DNA from: Argyresthia goedartella
Taxonomy: Eukaryota; Arthropoda; Insecta; Lepidoptera; Argyresthiidae
DNA: 64,000 bases
Reading direction: 5' to 3'
NCBI GenBank assembly: GCA_949825045.1
Contig: OX463808.1
Coordinates: 32,797,674-32,861,673, forward strand
The translations under genes and the position numbers were made by a program. Below, one piece after another: positions 23,601 through 34,705 of this stretch (the stretch's first letter is position 1; every line of letters begins with the position of its first letter). The notes below the pieces were generated by a model that saw only the letters and a list, made by a program, of their open reading frames with translations, had not been told where the DNA came from and ran no database searches.

Positions 23601-25435
23601 CCACTTGACGAGGGATATTAAACCGAGTATGAGTCCGCCTTGGTGAACTTAAACCTATACAGCAAGATATTAGTTTATTAGTGAAAATAGATTCTGAGAC
23701 CGCAACGAGGAAGTACATGCAGGGTCTGATAATCAGTATGTATTCAAGAATATTGGATAGTGATGGATAGGACAAATAATCTTATTACCGTAGTCTGGTT
23801 GGTAGCGTAGCCTCTATCGTCATCGGTGAAACTATAACCAGTACCAACTGGATTGTCGATGAACAACAATGAGTGGTTCTTGCCCCATGAGTATTTTATC
23901 TCTGTGAACAAAATCAATAGCAAGAATACTTAAACGATTAAAATAAACTCAGTACCTACTGCATAGTATTGTAAGATAAGATAGACATTCTAATCCATTC
24001 TTGATGTGGAATGATGCTCTGGGATGTAGCAACGTATGCAACAGCTGACGAGGTCCTCCACAGATAGCAACGGATAGAAGAGAGGTTTCAATAGACCAAT
24101 GATGACCTGACTTGATCTAACTAATCTAGGCAATCAACATTACCATTAGGAAATCATTGGGTGAACTGTTATAGTGGTACCTTCAACAGTACTATCAGCA
24201 GTCACGAAGAACGGGCCAATTTCCGTGAAGAGTCCGTACAGAGATGAAGCTCCAGGCCCTCCCTGCAGCCAGATTATCCAAGGAGTCTTCTCCACTGGCT
24301 GGTCTGTCACCGGGAAGTACCAGAAGAACAAGTTCGCATTGTATTCTTTGTTCACCTGGAATATTATGATATACGGTTAATAAAAACTACCTCGCTCAAC
24401 GTATCAGCTTAGTGATACTGCGAGGTAATAAATAGGCCAGCATATTGCATATATTTAAGGATTATTGTATAAAGTATGTTTAACCCTTAATATATATAAT
24501 ATTAAATTTGCCTAAATAAAACAATAAAAAAAATCTCGAAAAAAAATAATTTGCATATTAGCACAAACAATGGTTTCTAGGGTAGTGTGTTAGAGTTTTG
24601 CGATAATTTAGTACCGTTATGTAATAATTCATATTTTATTTTATGTACGCCTAAGAGCCGATCTTACTTACTGCCGAATTTTACTTGACTTGACCTAAAC
24701 GAGATTCCCTAACAAGCTCATAAAATACAAATCTCTAACCAAATTCCAAACGTACCGTGATATAGCCAGCATAACTGTCCATATCCGGCAGCAGATACTC
24801 AGGATGCACGTAAGCTGCTTCCCTCGCCTTCTGCAGATATCCAGCCTCGATCATGGGCGTCATCAGCAAGGGTTCTCCTGCGTCTTCGGCAGTGGACTTG
24901 GCCTTGCCAGTTGGGTATCTTCTTTCCATGAACTTAAGGATAGGTTCTGGTGCTTCCCCATAAGGAAGTTCTGGTGGGGAGAGCCGCTCGGTAGCTAAAG
25001 CTGATGATGATGATGTGCACCTTTAGAGATGTAAAAGTTTAGTTTTAAACAGGGAGATTTTAATTTAAAAAATACGGGCTACGGCGTAAACTTCGCTACT
25101 TAGAGGTTTATACAGGTATATTAATTCCGAAGAAATCTCTAAAACTGTCTCGTCAAAATTGTCTGCCGCGTTTCGCTTTAAACAATTCAAAAGTACATAC
25201 TCGTACGGTGTTATTTCATTCTCGTGTATTATATACGTTCTACTCTCATAGATGGAGAAAAGAACAAGATCTATCTTAGCCACTAACTGCCACACCCAGA
25301 GCAGAATAATGATTTATTAAGAACACTTAGTGAACGATTTTGCAAGTAAAACCAAATTTGAAATTGGATTAATGACTCTTGAGTACGGAGGTAAGTAACT
25401 TACATAAGGGCCAAACTCCACATCAGCAGCATCAT
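20646..25435 (-). CDS. Serine carboxypeptidase (S10), secreted CPVL-like; gene B
   Basis: Nine exons: 25404-25435, 24756-25020, 24181-24355, 23789-23901, 23345-23512, 22854-23021, 22320-22582, 21993-22121 and 20646-20820. They sum to 1488 nt in frame, predicting 495 aa. The start is the first of two adjacent ATGs. MMLLMWSLALM followed by Ser-rich SSSSALA reads as a signal peptide. Ahead of the domain is a propeptide-like stretch (about 20-95). Core motifs are NANLFFWYFPV, WLQGGPGASSLYG, FIDNPVGTGYSF, GESYAG (Ser225), [29 protein letters not shown] (Asp399) and GAGHMVP (His456), so the triad is complete. It ends shortly after the His exon without a membrane segment. The predicted product is a secreted or lysosomal exopeptidase, close in length to CPVL-type proteins. 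Substrate is not deducible from sequence. Confidence 0.92.
20935..21180 (+). repeat. Dispersed 'GGTTCCGTACC' repeat, copy 1
   Basis: Lies in the last intron of gene B. GGTTCCGTACCTAAAGGGTG, then TCCTATTACTAAGCCTCCGC, a CCGTCTGTCTGTC stretch and a GCTATAGCAACAAATA tail. The same order of blocks recurs at 21810 and 46268. Confidence 0.75.
21810..21960 (+). repeat. Dispersed 'GGTTCCGT' repeat, copy 2
   Basis: Shorter copy of the element at 20935: GGTTCCGTATCCGAAGGGTT, ACGGGACCCTATTACTAAGC, CTCCGCTGTCTGCC and TGTATCTCATGAACCGT. It also lies in the last intron of gene B. Confidence 0.75.
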
Positions 25436-26539
25436 GTCTCTGGTCTTTGGGGTAGCAAGGTCCTTCCCTCAAGGGTGTCCACAGCGGAATGGAGCGCGAA
25501 TACTCACGTAGTGAACTATATCCAACTCGTCCTGGGAGTCTTCAACTCAGATTGTATCCTTTCGTATATAGGACGCTTGGTTTTGGTATGCCAGAAATTT
25601 TAATTTGGCAAAGTATTCGTATAACTGGCGAAAGCTAATTGAAGATTAATTCGAGTACTTTTTTTACCTACTGAGATATTTCACCATCCCATAAGGAAAT
25701 GCCGGTTTAATGTAAATACTTATCCCAGTATCTTACAAAGATTAAGTAAAGCTATTGATCCAAGGTAAATGTTTAAAAAATCGTAGTTTTTACAATGTTA
25801 ATTATCCATCGAAATGCATCCACGTTCCATCAATACTTTACGGCTCCCTGAAATAGTTGTAGACTCGCTTTCTTAGGTTCCCACGGTTCTGAGCGCCGCA
25901 GCCTGTTTCCCGGCCCCCTGTATAGCAAGTTACCCATCGGACAGGTACGGGGTACCAATGACCGTATTAGCATTCCGCGGCTCCCACGCTCTGCAATCGA
26001 GGATAGATTCCTGCATGCTTGATTGCTTGTGGAGACGATACTCTCAATTTGTCGTTACATTTATATTTGTTTTTTTTTTTGTAGGATGTGTTTTTTGCTA
26101 GTTTGCGATATTTGTATAGTGTATTCGAGGGAGCTGCTGAGAGCTTAAATTGGTAGAACATTATTTAAACAAATGCAGCTTCACGCGTCTTCATGTAAGG
26201 TGTGGCGGATGGCTTCAGGTTTTGCGAATGAATCGTTCAACATTAGAATATCAGGGTAAACTTTAGATATCGATCACCTTTTTTTTGGGAGCACCCTAGT
26301 ATTTATTTTTTCGCGAGAAAATGTATATAAATGTATATAGAAAATGTATTATAGTTTTTGAAAAATTAATTATTGTTATTTCTTATTTGAGGTATTATAT
26401 ACATAATTTTCGATACGAAAGTGACGGTACGGGGATACGGAGATACGGGAGGGGGGCGGTAACCCTAGAATTCCACCCTCTGCCGGAGCCCTCCTTTATT
26501 ATGAGGTTACGTCTATGTTCGAAATTGCCCTAATTCTTG
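25436..26539. other. Upstream flank of gene B, nothing recognised
   Basis: Would contain the gene B promoter, but no clear core element could be assigned. No other gene or named repeat was seen. Confidence 0.45.
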
Positions 26540-27138
26540 TATGTTCTAACCTAACCTGCGAATGATGTAGAAATTGAGAAAGCAGTAGAGCACTTTAACC
26601 ATGTACTCCAGACAGGTGCATGTGAAGCCAATCCTCTTGTTAAAAATAGCAAAACTACCTGCTCCACATCTGTGCAAGAACTCATCAGCGAAAAACGTCA
26701 ACTTAGGAAGATATGACAAACAAATAGATATGCCAGTGACAAGAAAAAGCTAAATGCCGTTACTAAAAGGTTAAAATTATTACTTGAGATAAAAAGAAAC
26801 TCTGTAATCCAACATTACCCGAAACACTTAGACGGCATCGCTGCAACCAACTATTCATTGTGGAAAGCCACAAAGAAGCTCAAGATACCTCAGTTGCACC
26901 AAACGCCTTTCCGCAAGCAGGATAACTCATGGACCAGAAATGATGCAAAGAAGATGTATTCGCTGAACACCTGGAAAAAGTATTCAAGCCGCACCCTGAT
27001 AATGGCTCAACTAAGATGGACTACGTTTGTAACACACTCGCGACTACTAACCAACTTGACATTCCACTTCAAAAATGCTCGAGAGATGAAATTCGGGCTG
27101 CAATCAACTGAAAAAACATACAACACCAGGATATGACC
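26540..27138 (+). mobile_element. Jockey-clade LINE, 5' part of ORF2 seen (outermost nest level)
   Basis: A decayed region between endonuclease and RT typical of Jockey elements: ELISEKRQLRKI, NYSLWKATKKLKIPQ, a shifted frame with AEHLEKVFKPHPDNG, and LDIPLQKCSRDEIRAAI. It ends in GYD at 27138, where the 131-bp LTR element is inserted, and resumes at 37295 with LITALLLKQLPDEAI. Confidence 0.82.
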
Positions 27139-27269
27139 TGTAGTGTATGCACACCTGAACCCTAATTACGTCTATAACTAGCCAACCTTATTTGTAACAT
27201 TACGCATTATACAACTATACATTGAACCTGCAATGCGTATCATTTACCACCTATAGGCCCATCCTTACA
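27139..27269 (+). repeat. 5' LTR, 131 bp
   Basis: Begins TGTAGTGTATGCACACCTGA and ends CCCATCCTTACA. It differs from the 3' copy at only about two positions, so this insertion is relatively recent even though several other elements are nested in it. Confidence 0.92.
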
Positions 27270-30200
27270 TGGCGACCTGGCCAGGCCAGCCTGCCCTTAA
27301 AGGCAGTGCTGCGCCGAATGGCATATTTCGTGTAAAGTGAAATGAAATGTGAAAACGGACAAAAAGTGTTAAAATTATACCTAAATAACTACAGTAAGAT
27401 AATTATACCTTTATACATATTAATTAACTGTTAGGATTAAATATATAAGGAACTACTTAAATAAATAAAATAATGGACATTTAAATGAAGACTAAAATTA
27501 CATAAAAATGTATAATATCTACAAAATGAAAAAGACCACAAAATAAAACTAGAACCAAAAGCAGAACCAGTGACCAAATTAAAAAACCAAATTACCTAAA
27601 AACCCAAATTATAAAGAGGATTCCTGCCGGGCGCCGGGTGATCTGTGCAAGCCTAGATGATGTGTGACGCAGGGCGCAGGGCGAATTGTACGCTGTACAA
27701 TGTACGGGTCCGATGAGGAGCAGCTGGGAGATGTGACCCGGAGCGAGCTGCAGCAAGCACCAAGGCGACGAATAGGAACGACAGGTAACACGCGAAATCT
27801 GCGTGAGCGTGAGTCGTAACCAATATGTATTATTTTTTGTTTGTTTGATTTTCGTAAGATATTTTGTTTTATTTTGTGACGATTGATTAGTTAACCATTA
27901 CCGTCATATTTACTCATTGTAAATGTAAAAAAAAATAAACGAGTAGAAACTGAATATTTAAGAATTAAAATTGTTTTGTATGTGTGTGCTATACTTCCGC
28001 GTACATGGTGTAATAAATAATTCCGATTAATTTGTAAAGGGTTGACGTCAAGAACTATATTATTTTTAAATGATTTAACTAACGTTTGAGAGAATGAATA
28101 TCATATTTAAATAAAAGTAGGTATTTACTTAAAAAGAGAAGAAAGTTTTTGAGTGAAAGTTGATAAAATATTATTTGACAAAAGTGATAATGAATGATAG
28201 AATAGATTTAGGAAGGCGACGAGAATTGATATAGCAAGTGATATTTCATTTTAAAAGATGAATAAAAAGAAGTATTATGATTATGTATATGAAAGGGTGA
28301 TGATGGCGATGGTGAATGTGGGATGAATTAGTAAAAGAGATGTGACGTGTGATGATTTGTTTGATTATACCTACCTATAATACACAAAATATACATAAAA
28401 GTTCATTTTTGTTATTGTTTGTCATCTCTAAGCCATTCATCAGTAAATTATCTATTTTTCTTCATTTAAGTAACTAAAACACAAGTATTCTAGGTAAATT
28501 TTAGAAGTCATAATTTGTCATTAAGTATTACTAATAGAGTATTATAGAAAAAAATCAGTTCCAGTTATAACCAAATGTGTAGAATTCAAACCAGTGATGC
28601 ATGTAACGCGATGCAATACAATACAGATAACAACAGAAAACCAAATTAGGAGACCACCTAGAAATTGCTTAGAAGTTGCCAAATTAGGAGACCACCTAGA
28701 AATGTTTTAGAATTTGCCAAATTAGGAGACCACCGAGAATTTGATTAGAAGTTCTGACGAGAATGTTTCGTAACGATACTTAGCAGCTCTTATTACAGCT
28801 GCACTACTGTAAAAGTAATGATGATATTCTAATATAATGAATTAATAACTCAGATAACTTTATTAGAAACCGTATTTGGTGATGGATGTTGTTCGAGATT
28901 ATAGGGTTCAGCAGAGGAATTAATTATTGTACCGTATGTTAAAATAAAGCATGATAGTGAGTGAAAATAGAGCGTGATGTTTGAAATAATAATGATCGCG
29001 TGTAAGAGATACATAGATAAGATGAATGATGTACTTTTAGAAGAACCAATAATATTTTCATTTTTATTTCAGCATTTTGAACAATGTTCAGATTAGTTAC
29101 AGTACCAGTTTAAAGTAACATGCAAAATGCCTGTAAAAAAAATAATAGAACTACGGAACCACAATTTCATTCTTACAATATAAGTTTGCTATAAGCAGTG
29201 CACAGTATTAATGCAGTGAAACACTTTGCAATAAAGAAAGTTAACTATAGAATTATAGTCTGACCAACAAATGTGGTCACTTCGAAACTAATTGCTATTT
29301 TTTAAAGTTTTTAAAAATTAGAACATGATAGATAATAGGATGTATACGAATATTCAGTTTGAGATCGAAATAAAGAGATTTTTTTGGTTGGAAATTAAAT
29401 TAGTTGTAGTCATAAAGTCAGTTTAGATAGAAAGTGGAACTTTATTGTCATAACTTTTTTATCAGATTTTATTGTTTATTAAAACCCTGTTTCGGTTTAA
29501 GGCTATTTTGTAAAATTTTGGAATATCAATTCATAGTATGAATGGAAGATGAAGAATTTATAAGATAAACAATAGAGCTGCCTGTATGAATGAACGTGTG
29601 AATAAAAGATGTTATTAGGATTATTATTTTTTATTGAAGAAAGATTGATGAATACAAAGTAAATAGAATGGGTATGTATGTATTACTGCAGTTAGCCAGT
29701 ACTTAATTAGAATGAAATGTGATACGATAATGTTAAGTTTAACTAGTAATTGATATTTTGAAAAAAATTACGATTTGAGGATGTTTGATCAGAACAGTAA
29801 GTAATATTTAAAAGGAAGATTTATTTATGTATAAGTATAGCAATGAAGTTAAGTAAAAGACTGTATGTGTATGTTTTAAGATATCTTAGAATATTTATTT
29901 TTATGGCAGTGTTTAAGGGGAAGACGAGATATTTAATTACTTACTACAAAGGATAGTTGTATTTTGTCTGGTAAAAGCATGTTGGTATAGTTTAGAAAGA
30001 AAAGTAAATAAGTATATGATTGTTCCTAGTAACAATGTAAGAGAATGTATGGAATGTTGATCAGTACTGACTCATGGCCACTGAGAAAGTAAGTTAGCTA
30101 GGAATACTTCGTTGGTAAGATTTCGATAAACAGTTGCGACTGATCATCCGACATGTTGCAGAGATTCTTAAAACTCGAAGGATTCGTTTGGTTTGTGTTT

Positions 30201-30394
30201 AAGTTATGTTTTAGTAGGATACGTGACTATTGGCGAGTCCGATGTGTCATTGTATAATCATCAAAGTCTCAAAGGTACAAGGTACAAGGCACGAATCCTT
30301 CGCTTAGATCATGACGTGAACGAGCTTCCTTTGTGAGAACGTTGGATATCGATGACCTTATAAGCTCTCGAGAAGGAGCAGGCTCAGGCAGGTA
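27270..30394 (+). other. Noncoding AT-rich interior of the LTR element
   Basis: About 3.1 kb of A/T- and purine-rich sequence with no coherent coding frame. Contains a 38-bp tandem repeat (28641-28755). Gag and pol would be expected here in an autonomous Gypsy element but were not found in any frame I could follow. Confidence 0.6.
28641..28755. repeat. 38-bp tandem repeat, 3 copies
   Basis: CCAAATTAGGAGACCACC starts near 28641, 28679 and 28717, each followed by a variable TAGAAATT-type half. Regular 38-bp period, inside the LTR element interior. Confidence 0.88.
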
Positions 30395-31718
30395 CAGACC
30401 TATCAACTTAAGCTGAGAATTGCATTTGTGTGAGTGATCGCCAAAAGTACAGTTAGTAAAACACATACAAATAAAATCAATGTTTTATTTAAACGAAGTC
30501 CATAAAACACAATGTTACCAACTGTCCAATTCTCGAGCTCATAATGACTGAATCTTATAACTCTTCTACTCCGCTCATTGCATCTTCATCTTCACTCTCG
30601 TCTGATGATTCATCAGAGTCAGAGCCTGTGTTAATAATTAATCGTTCCGTTATATCGTCGATTGTGGTTTCTCGACTTTGGAATTCTTTTTCTTTTGTAA
30701 TTGCATGGTCACAAACATTTTTCCACTCTTGTGCAGTGATCGCGTCAACTTTTTCTTTTGTTAATTTCATTATAGTGTCCATATTCATTGACACGTTTCT
30801 TTTGGCTACGTATCCTTTTACCAATGTCAATTGTCAATTGTAAGACGGGCTGGTTTCCGCAACTCGACGACGAAAGCGCCTATTTTGCGTGTGGGTGGGA
30901 ATGCGACATCATTCGAGCCAACCCAACTCCTCTAGGAACGCCAGTAGGCCCTTTACGTTACCGACTATCCCTGGAAGGTCCCTCGATTGACCGAGGTGTT
31001 TAGCCCTGTAGTCCGCTACTCCTGTGCACTCCATGAGGACGTGAGCAGCCGTTTCTTCTGCCTCCAAGCAGGCTCTGCAAAGGGGGCTGTCGGTAACACC
31101 TAGGACATATAGATGTTTGTTAAAGAAACCATGGCCAGTTGTAGTATTGTGGTACTTACATGCTATTCTTGCTTCCTAACCCTTAGCTCCAGCTCCACCA
31201 TCAGTCCTTTTGTTTGTCCTTCAGGGTGCTTGCTCTATTACGCTGGATACTTGGTGAGCTGTGCTGCTGATTATTGGTCATCACTTTTATTTCCATAGGA
31301 ACCTGTAATGTTTTAAACCATAAGAATACATTAATAAATCATGTTCGCTCTGCATTTTCATGTTATCAGCACTTCTAAATCGATAGGGAAGGGGCTTACC
31401 TTTGGTGACCTTGTTTTTGGCTTTCTCCGAAACTCTACAATCTCGGGCTTCGTGCGCGCTGGTGCGCTACTATTTTTCCTTTTGTTGTTATGTAATTTTG
31501 GCTAAGTGAACTGTTTAAATTTTATATTACGAGCCTGAAACCAACAATTGACATTTGATTTGTTGATTGTTTATCTGGTTGTCATGGCAATGTCCATTCA
31601 AACTCGTTAGCGGTCTGATATGTTTACTTTAATAATTTTACAAAAATACTCTTTCTCTCTTGGCCACTCTCAAAAATTACGTTTAATTTAAATAATTTTG
31701 AGAACTCTCCAAAAAGGG

Positions 31719-31726
31719 TATAAAAG
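31719..31726 (+). promoter_or_regulatory. TATA box of the solo LTR
   Basis: TATAAAAG followed about 25-35 bp later by the start of a GAGAGTCTCACGTCAG-like stretch. The context fits an LTR core promoter. Activity is not shown. Confidence 0.6.
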
Positions 31727-31815
31727 CGGAACATTTCTTCAATTCGGAGAGTCTCACGTCAGTTTCTGAACTGGAAGTACTAGTAAAGGCCTTATCCCGG
31801 GGTCGCTCAACCCCG

Positions 31816-32110
31816 GGATCCTGCGAAGCCTTCAAACTCCTTCAAATCTCCAAATTCTCCAGCTACAAGGGGATCCTGCGAAGCCTTCAAACTCCTTCAA
31901 ATCTCCAAATTCTCCAGCTACAAGGGGATCCTGCGAGCCTTCAAACTCCCTCAAAACCTTCAAATCAATCTTCAAATAACGGGATTCTGCGAGCCGCGCC
32001 TACGCCGCTACTATTCCTACAACAATGATTTCTACAACGGGATTCTGCGAGTCGTGCCAACGCCGCTACTGTTCCTACAACGACGATTTCTACAACGGGA
32101 TCCTGCGAGG
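31816..32110 (+). repeat. Two tandem arrays sharing GGGATYCTGCGA
   Basis: First array: 55-bp period starting at 31816, 31871 and 31926 (the last partial), unit GGATCCTGCGAAGCCTTCAA plus a CTCC/CAAATTCTCC tail. Second array: 58-bp period starting at 31981, 32039 and 32097, unit GGGATTCTGCGAG plus CGCCGCTACTATTCCTACAA. The shared start motif suggests both grew from one seed. A GC hairpin (TCCCGGGGT ... ACCCCGGGA) precedes the first array near 31796-31819. Confidence 0.85.
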
Positions 32111-32308
32111 CGTAACTACAAGTACGCCCGCTACTGTTCCTACAACGACGATTTCAACATCTACAACAACAAATACACCTGCATCCAGGTCTCCGCTTCC
32201 TTCTTTCTATCCAGACATCTGTATTTTATAAAACCTGTTTCACATCTCATCCATCCTCATCTTCGCATCATCTTTTTTTATAGACTTCACTGTAAATACT
32301 ATACTTCT

Positions 32309-32314
32309 AATAAA
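32309..32314 (+). terminator. Polyadenylation signal in the solo LTR
   Basis: AATAAA about 70 bp before the LTR end, the expected place for the R/U5 boundary signal. Confidence 0.55.
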
Positions 32315-34553
32315 CTGATACTACTAAATTTTATCTTGGTTGTTTGCTGTTAGGTTCTGGTTAGGTTCGGATCCTCACACGACACAGTAAGTGCTGCAGT
32401 TACCAGTCGCATGCGCGGCCTACTAAGTCGAAGCAAGGTCTTAGCCAGCCTAGCGCTAGGGGACGGCAAGGCCAGCTTAGCCTGCCTGCACTCCTCATGG
32501 TTTGTCCAAAGAGTGGCATGATCATTCCTGGTCGACTCTCTCAGAAATGAGCGTACCATCTTGAAGGGAAGAGGGATGATAGGTTCGGGACCATACGCTG
32601 TCAAGCTAGATCCTTTACGCGCCAATTGAAATCCTTTTACCATTGACCATATATTTTCAATGGGATTGAAATCAGGGTGGTAGGGTGGTAGACGTAGAAC
32701 GCTGTGACCATGTTCTTCGAACAAATTATCAATTTTATATTCAACAAATCTTGCTTTGTTTTGTAGAATCAACTGATAAAGTTGCGGTTTGAGCATCTCT
32801 GCAGAGTGGTCAATATTTCTATATTTTAGCCAATCAATGATAGTTTGTTTACGATGGTTTGAATTGGGGGCGGGATTATGTAACGTATTATGATATGCAG
32901 CGTTGTCAACCACCACAACACTATTCGGTTCTAAATTTGGAATCAGCCGCGTTTGCAACCATTTTGTGTAATTCTCGGTGTTCATATTATGATGATAGTC
33001 GCCAGTTTTTTGGTTTGCCTTGAACATGAGTAGGGCATTGGATATAAAAACGTCCTTTCCGCCGGCATGTACTATTATTAAACGATTTCCCTTGGAAATT
33101 GGTTTCTTTAAGCCAGAGGTGCTTCCATCTGAATAAGACTTCGACGAAGTGTGACTCGTGTCGATATACGTTTCGTCAGTATACACGATTGGACGGCCCT
33201 GGGCACGATATTCAGCTATTTTAATCAGGAACAATATTCGCAGATATCTTATTTGGTGCTTCTCCATAAGGATTCTGCGATTGTCTTCTGTCCTTTTCCA
33301 TTTAAATCCCAACAGAGCCACTTCTTTTCTCAGCGTCGTAACTCCACCCGGATAATTCATTTCTGTTTTTAACTTTTCGTGCAATATTTTCATGTTGGGA
33401 ACCTGTTTGTCAGTGACGTGAAAGTTGTGGATTGTTCTCCGTATTACTGCTTTGTCAAAATCGTCAATGACGATGGTATTTTGTCTGCATCTTGTTTTTT
33501 TCGGAGATTTAAATTTACTTCCATGTTCCAAAGCACGTTTACCTTCTGCTAAAACTCTGTGTACAGTTGACAGCGGAATTCCCGTCGATGTCGCTACCAA
33601 TTGGGCCGATGTAACGACACTTGACACATCCTTTTCGTTCACTCCTTTAAAATACGTATTCAATTTGCATAAAATTTCTTTCACTTGGCTGCTTAATGGT
33701 TTTCGTACAGGAAATTCACTTACAGTAGGAGCCATTTCACTAATATTTCAAACACAATCAATCACATAAAATTACACGTCTATCTGCTACCAGTACCGGA
33801 GGTGAAGTGAAGTATGTGAGCGGGCGGCAGGGAAGCGGTGCGTAGCGGACGTGCCGCGCCTCAGGCCGCTTGCTATAAACTAGTATAAACCAGTTTAAAC
33901 CATGCGCGGGACGGGCCGCGCCTCAAGCCGATTGCCACTCTACACTATCAGTGTGCACTCACACAAATGCAATTCTCAGCTTAAGTTGATAGGTCTGTAA
34001 ACCTGGAGCCAGATAGTGATAGTATTGAAAATTAAAAAAGTACCTTATGAATGACGTCGATAAATAAATAATGAAAGTACCTATATGAAGTGTAAAATTA
34101 AATGAAATAAAACAGAGACTTTGATTGTCAGCGATTGTTTATGAAAAGCGAGTAAATTTTTGTTAGTTGAATGCAGATTTATATTTTTATTGGATGTGAT
34201 GTTTTTTTTTATGGATAAAGGAATAAATAGTAGTTTGTGATAAAGAAATAAGATTTGATAAAGTAAATAAATACGTGAAGAAAGGAAAGGGATACAGAAG
34301 GAATGAGAAATGTGTTTATATTTTGTTTAAAGTTCAATGTGTTAAAAATATATCGTTCATGTTGTCAGCCCTACACCTAAAAAGTTTGATATTTTAGTAT
34401 TTCGTGTATTCTGTACTTATTCATTTCGTGTATTCAAATTTAGTTTTAGAAAATATATAAACTGATATATTTTGTAGGTACCTTATCATTTATACTTTAG
34501 AAATAAATTAGAAACATTATATCTTTTTCTTGAAGTTATAAGTACTTACTTAT

Positions 34554-34667
34554 GTTAGGAATTGCATAGTATTGAATTTAAAAACTATCCTGATCAATGT
34601 TATTTTATTAATAATTAAATTTGAGCTATATTGTATGAGTTTAAAAAAAAAAAATCGTAACACTTAG
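34554..34667 (+). repeat. Direct repeat left of the integrase fragment
   Basis: TTAGGAATTGCATAGTATTG, then TTTTATTAATAATTAAATTTG, AGCTATATTGTATGAG and AATCGTAACAC. The same blocks recur at about 36008-36062 and 36360-36395, so the integrase fragment is bracketed by two copies. Confidence 0.82.
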
Positions 34668-34705
34668 GTCCATTCAATGATAGTAAAAAGAGAAACTAAT
34701 ATATT

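Larger units (their letters stand above)
31140..32384 (+). repeat. Solo LTR, 1245 bp (innermost nest level)
   Basis: Begins TGTAGTATTGTGG, ends CCTCACACGACA, and is flanked by CAGT (31136-31139, 32385-32388). No internal region is present, so it is most simply a solo LTR left by recombination. In plus orientation it has a TATA box and a polyadenylation signal. Between them lies a long R/U5 region filled with two tandem repeat arrays and a GC hairpin. The family is not identified; the 4-bp duplication fits Ty3/Gypsy or a related class. Confidence 0.85.
30823..32630 (-). mobile_element. 5'-truncated RNase H-bearing LINE fragment
   Basis: Inserted in the transposase gene with an 11-bp target duplication ATCCTTTTACC (30812-30822 and 32631-32641). 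Minus-strand reading gives the RNase H tail (YGPEPIIPLPFKM, HATLWTNHEECRQAK, RLAKTLLRLSRPRMRL). After the solo LTR comes the C-terminal zinc region (GFFNKHLYVLGV, CRACLEAEETAAHVLMEC, FLEELGWLE-stop). This belongs to the R1/LOA/I group of LINEs. The element is the last 550 bp or so of a longer LINE, itself split by a solo LTR. Confidence 0.88.
30555..33735 (-). pseudogene. DD82E Tc1/mariner transposase, split by LINE insertion
   Basis: The frame opens at 33735 with a helix-turn-helix N-terminal region (PLSTVHRVLAEGKRAL). It runs through the DDE_3 core: YTDETYID (Asp187), VVVVDNAAYHN (Asp277) and NPIENIW (Glu360). Eighty-two residues separate the second Asp and the Glu, the spacing reported for the DD82E (Sailor) group. 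At about residue 368 a LINE fragment is inserted. Past it the frame resumes (VKGYVAKRNVSMNMD) and ends in an acidic Ser/Asp/Glu tail with a stop at 30555. Removing the insertion and one TSD copy leaves an uninterrupted frame of about 453 codons, so the gene was intact when it was hit. Confidence 0.88.
30395..33997 (-). mobile_element. DD82E-type Tc1/mariner DNA transposon
   Basis: A 3603-bp element with perfect 42-bp terminal inverted repeats starting CAGACCTATCAACTTAAGCT (30395-30436 and 33956-33997), flanked by TA on both sides (30393-30394, 33998-33999), the target duplication of the IS630/Tc1/mariner superfamily. It encodes one transposase on the minus strand, interrupted by a LINE fragment. 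Without that insertion it is about 1.8 kb. Confidence 0.93.

Noticed and set aside
25065..25295. 76-codon minus-strand frame upstream of gene B exon 2
   Set aside because: It lies in the first intron of gene B. The exon 1 at 25404-25435 gives the right phase and a signal peptide, so this frame is not needed.
27609..27791. 60-codon minus-strand frame near the 5' LTR
   Set aside because: Cys/Arg/Ser-rich, with no gag or pol similarity; probably chance in a GC-richer patch.
28641..28755. CRISPR-like repeat spacing
   Set aside because: Tandem 38-bp units with no unique spacers, inside a eukaryotic retrotransposon.
32025..32353. Thr-rich frames in the solo LTR
   Set aside because: Produced by the 58-bp tandem array; low complexity and not conserved-looking.
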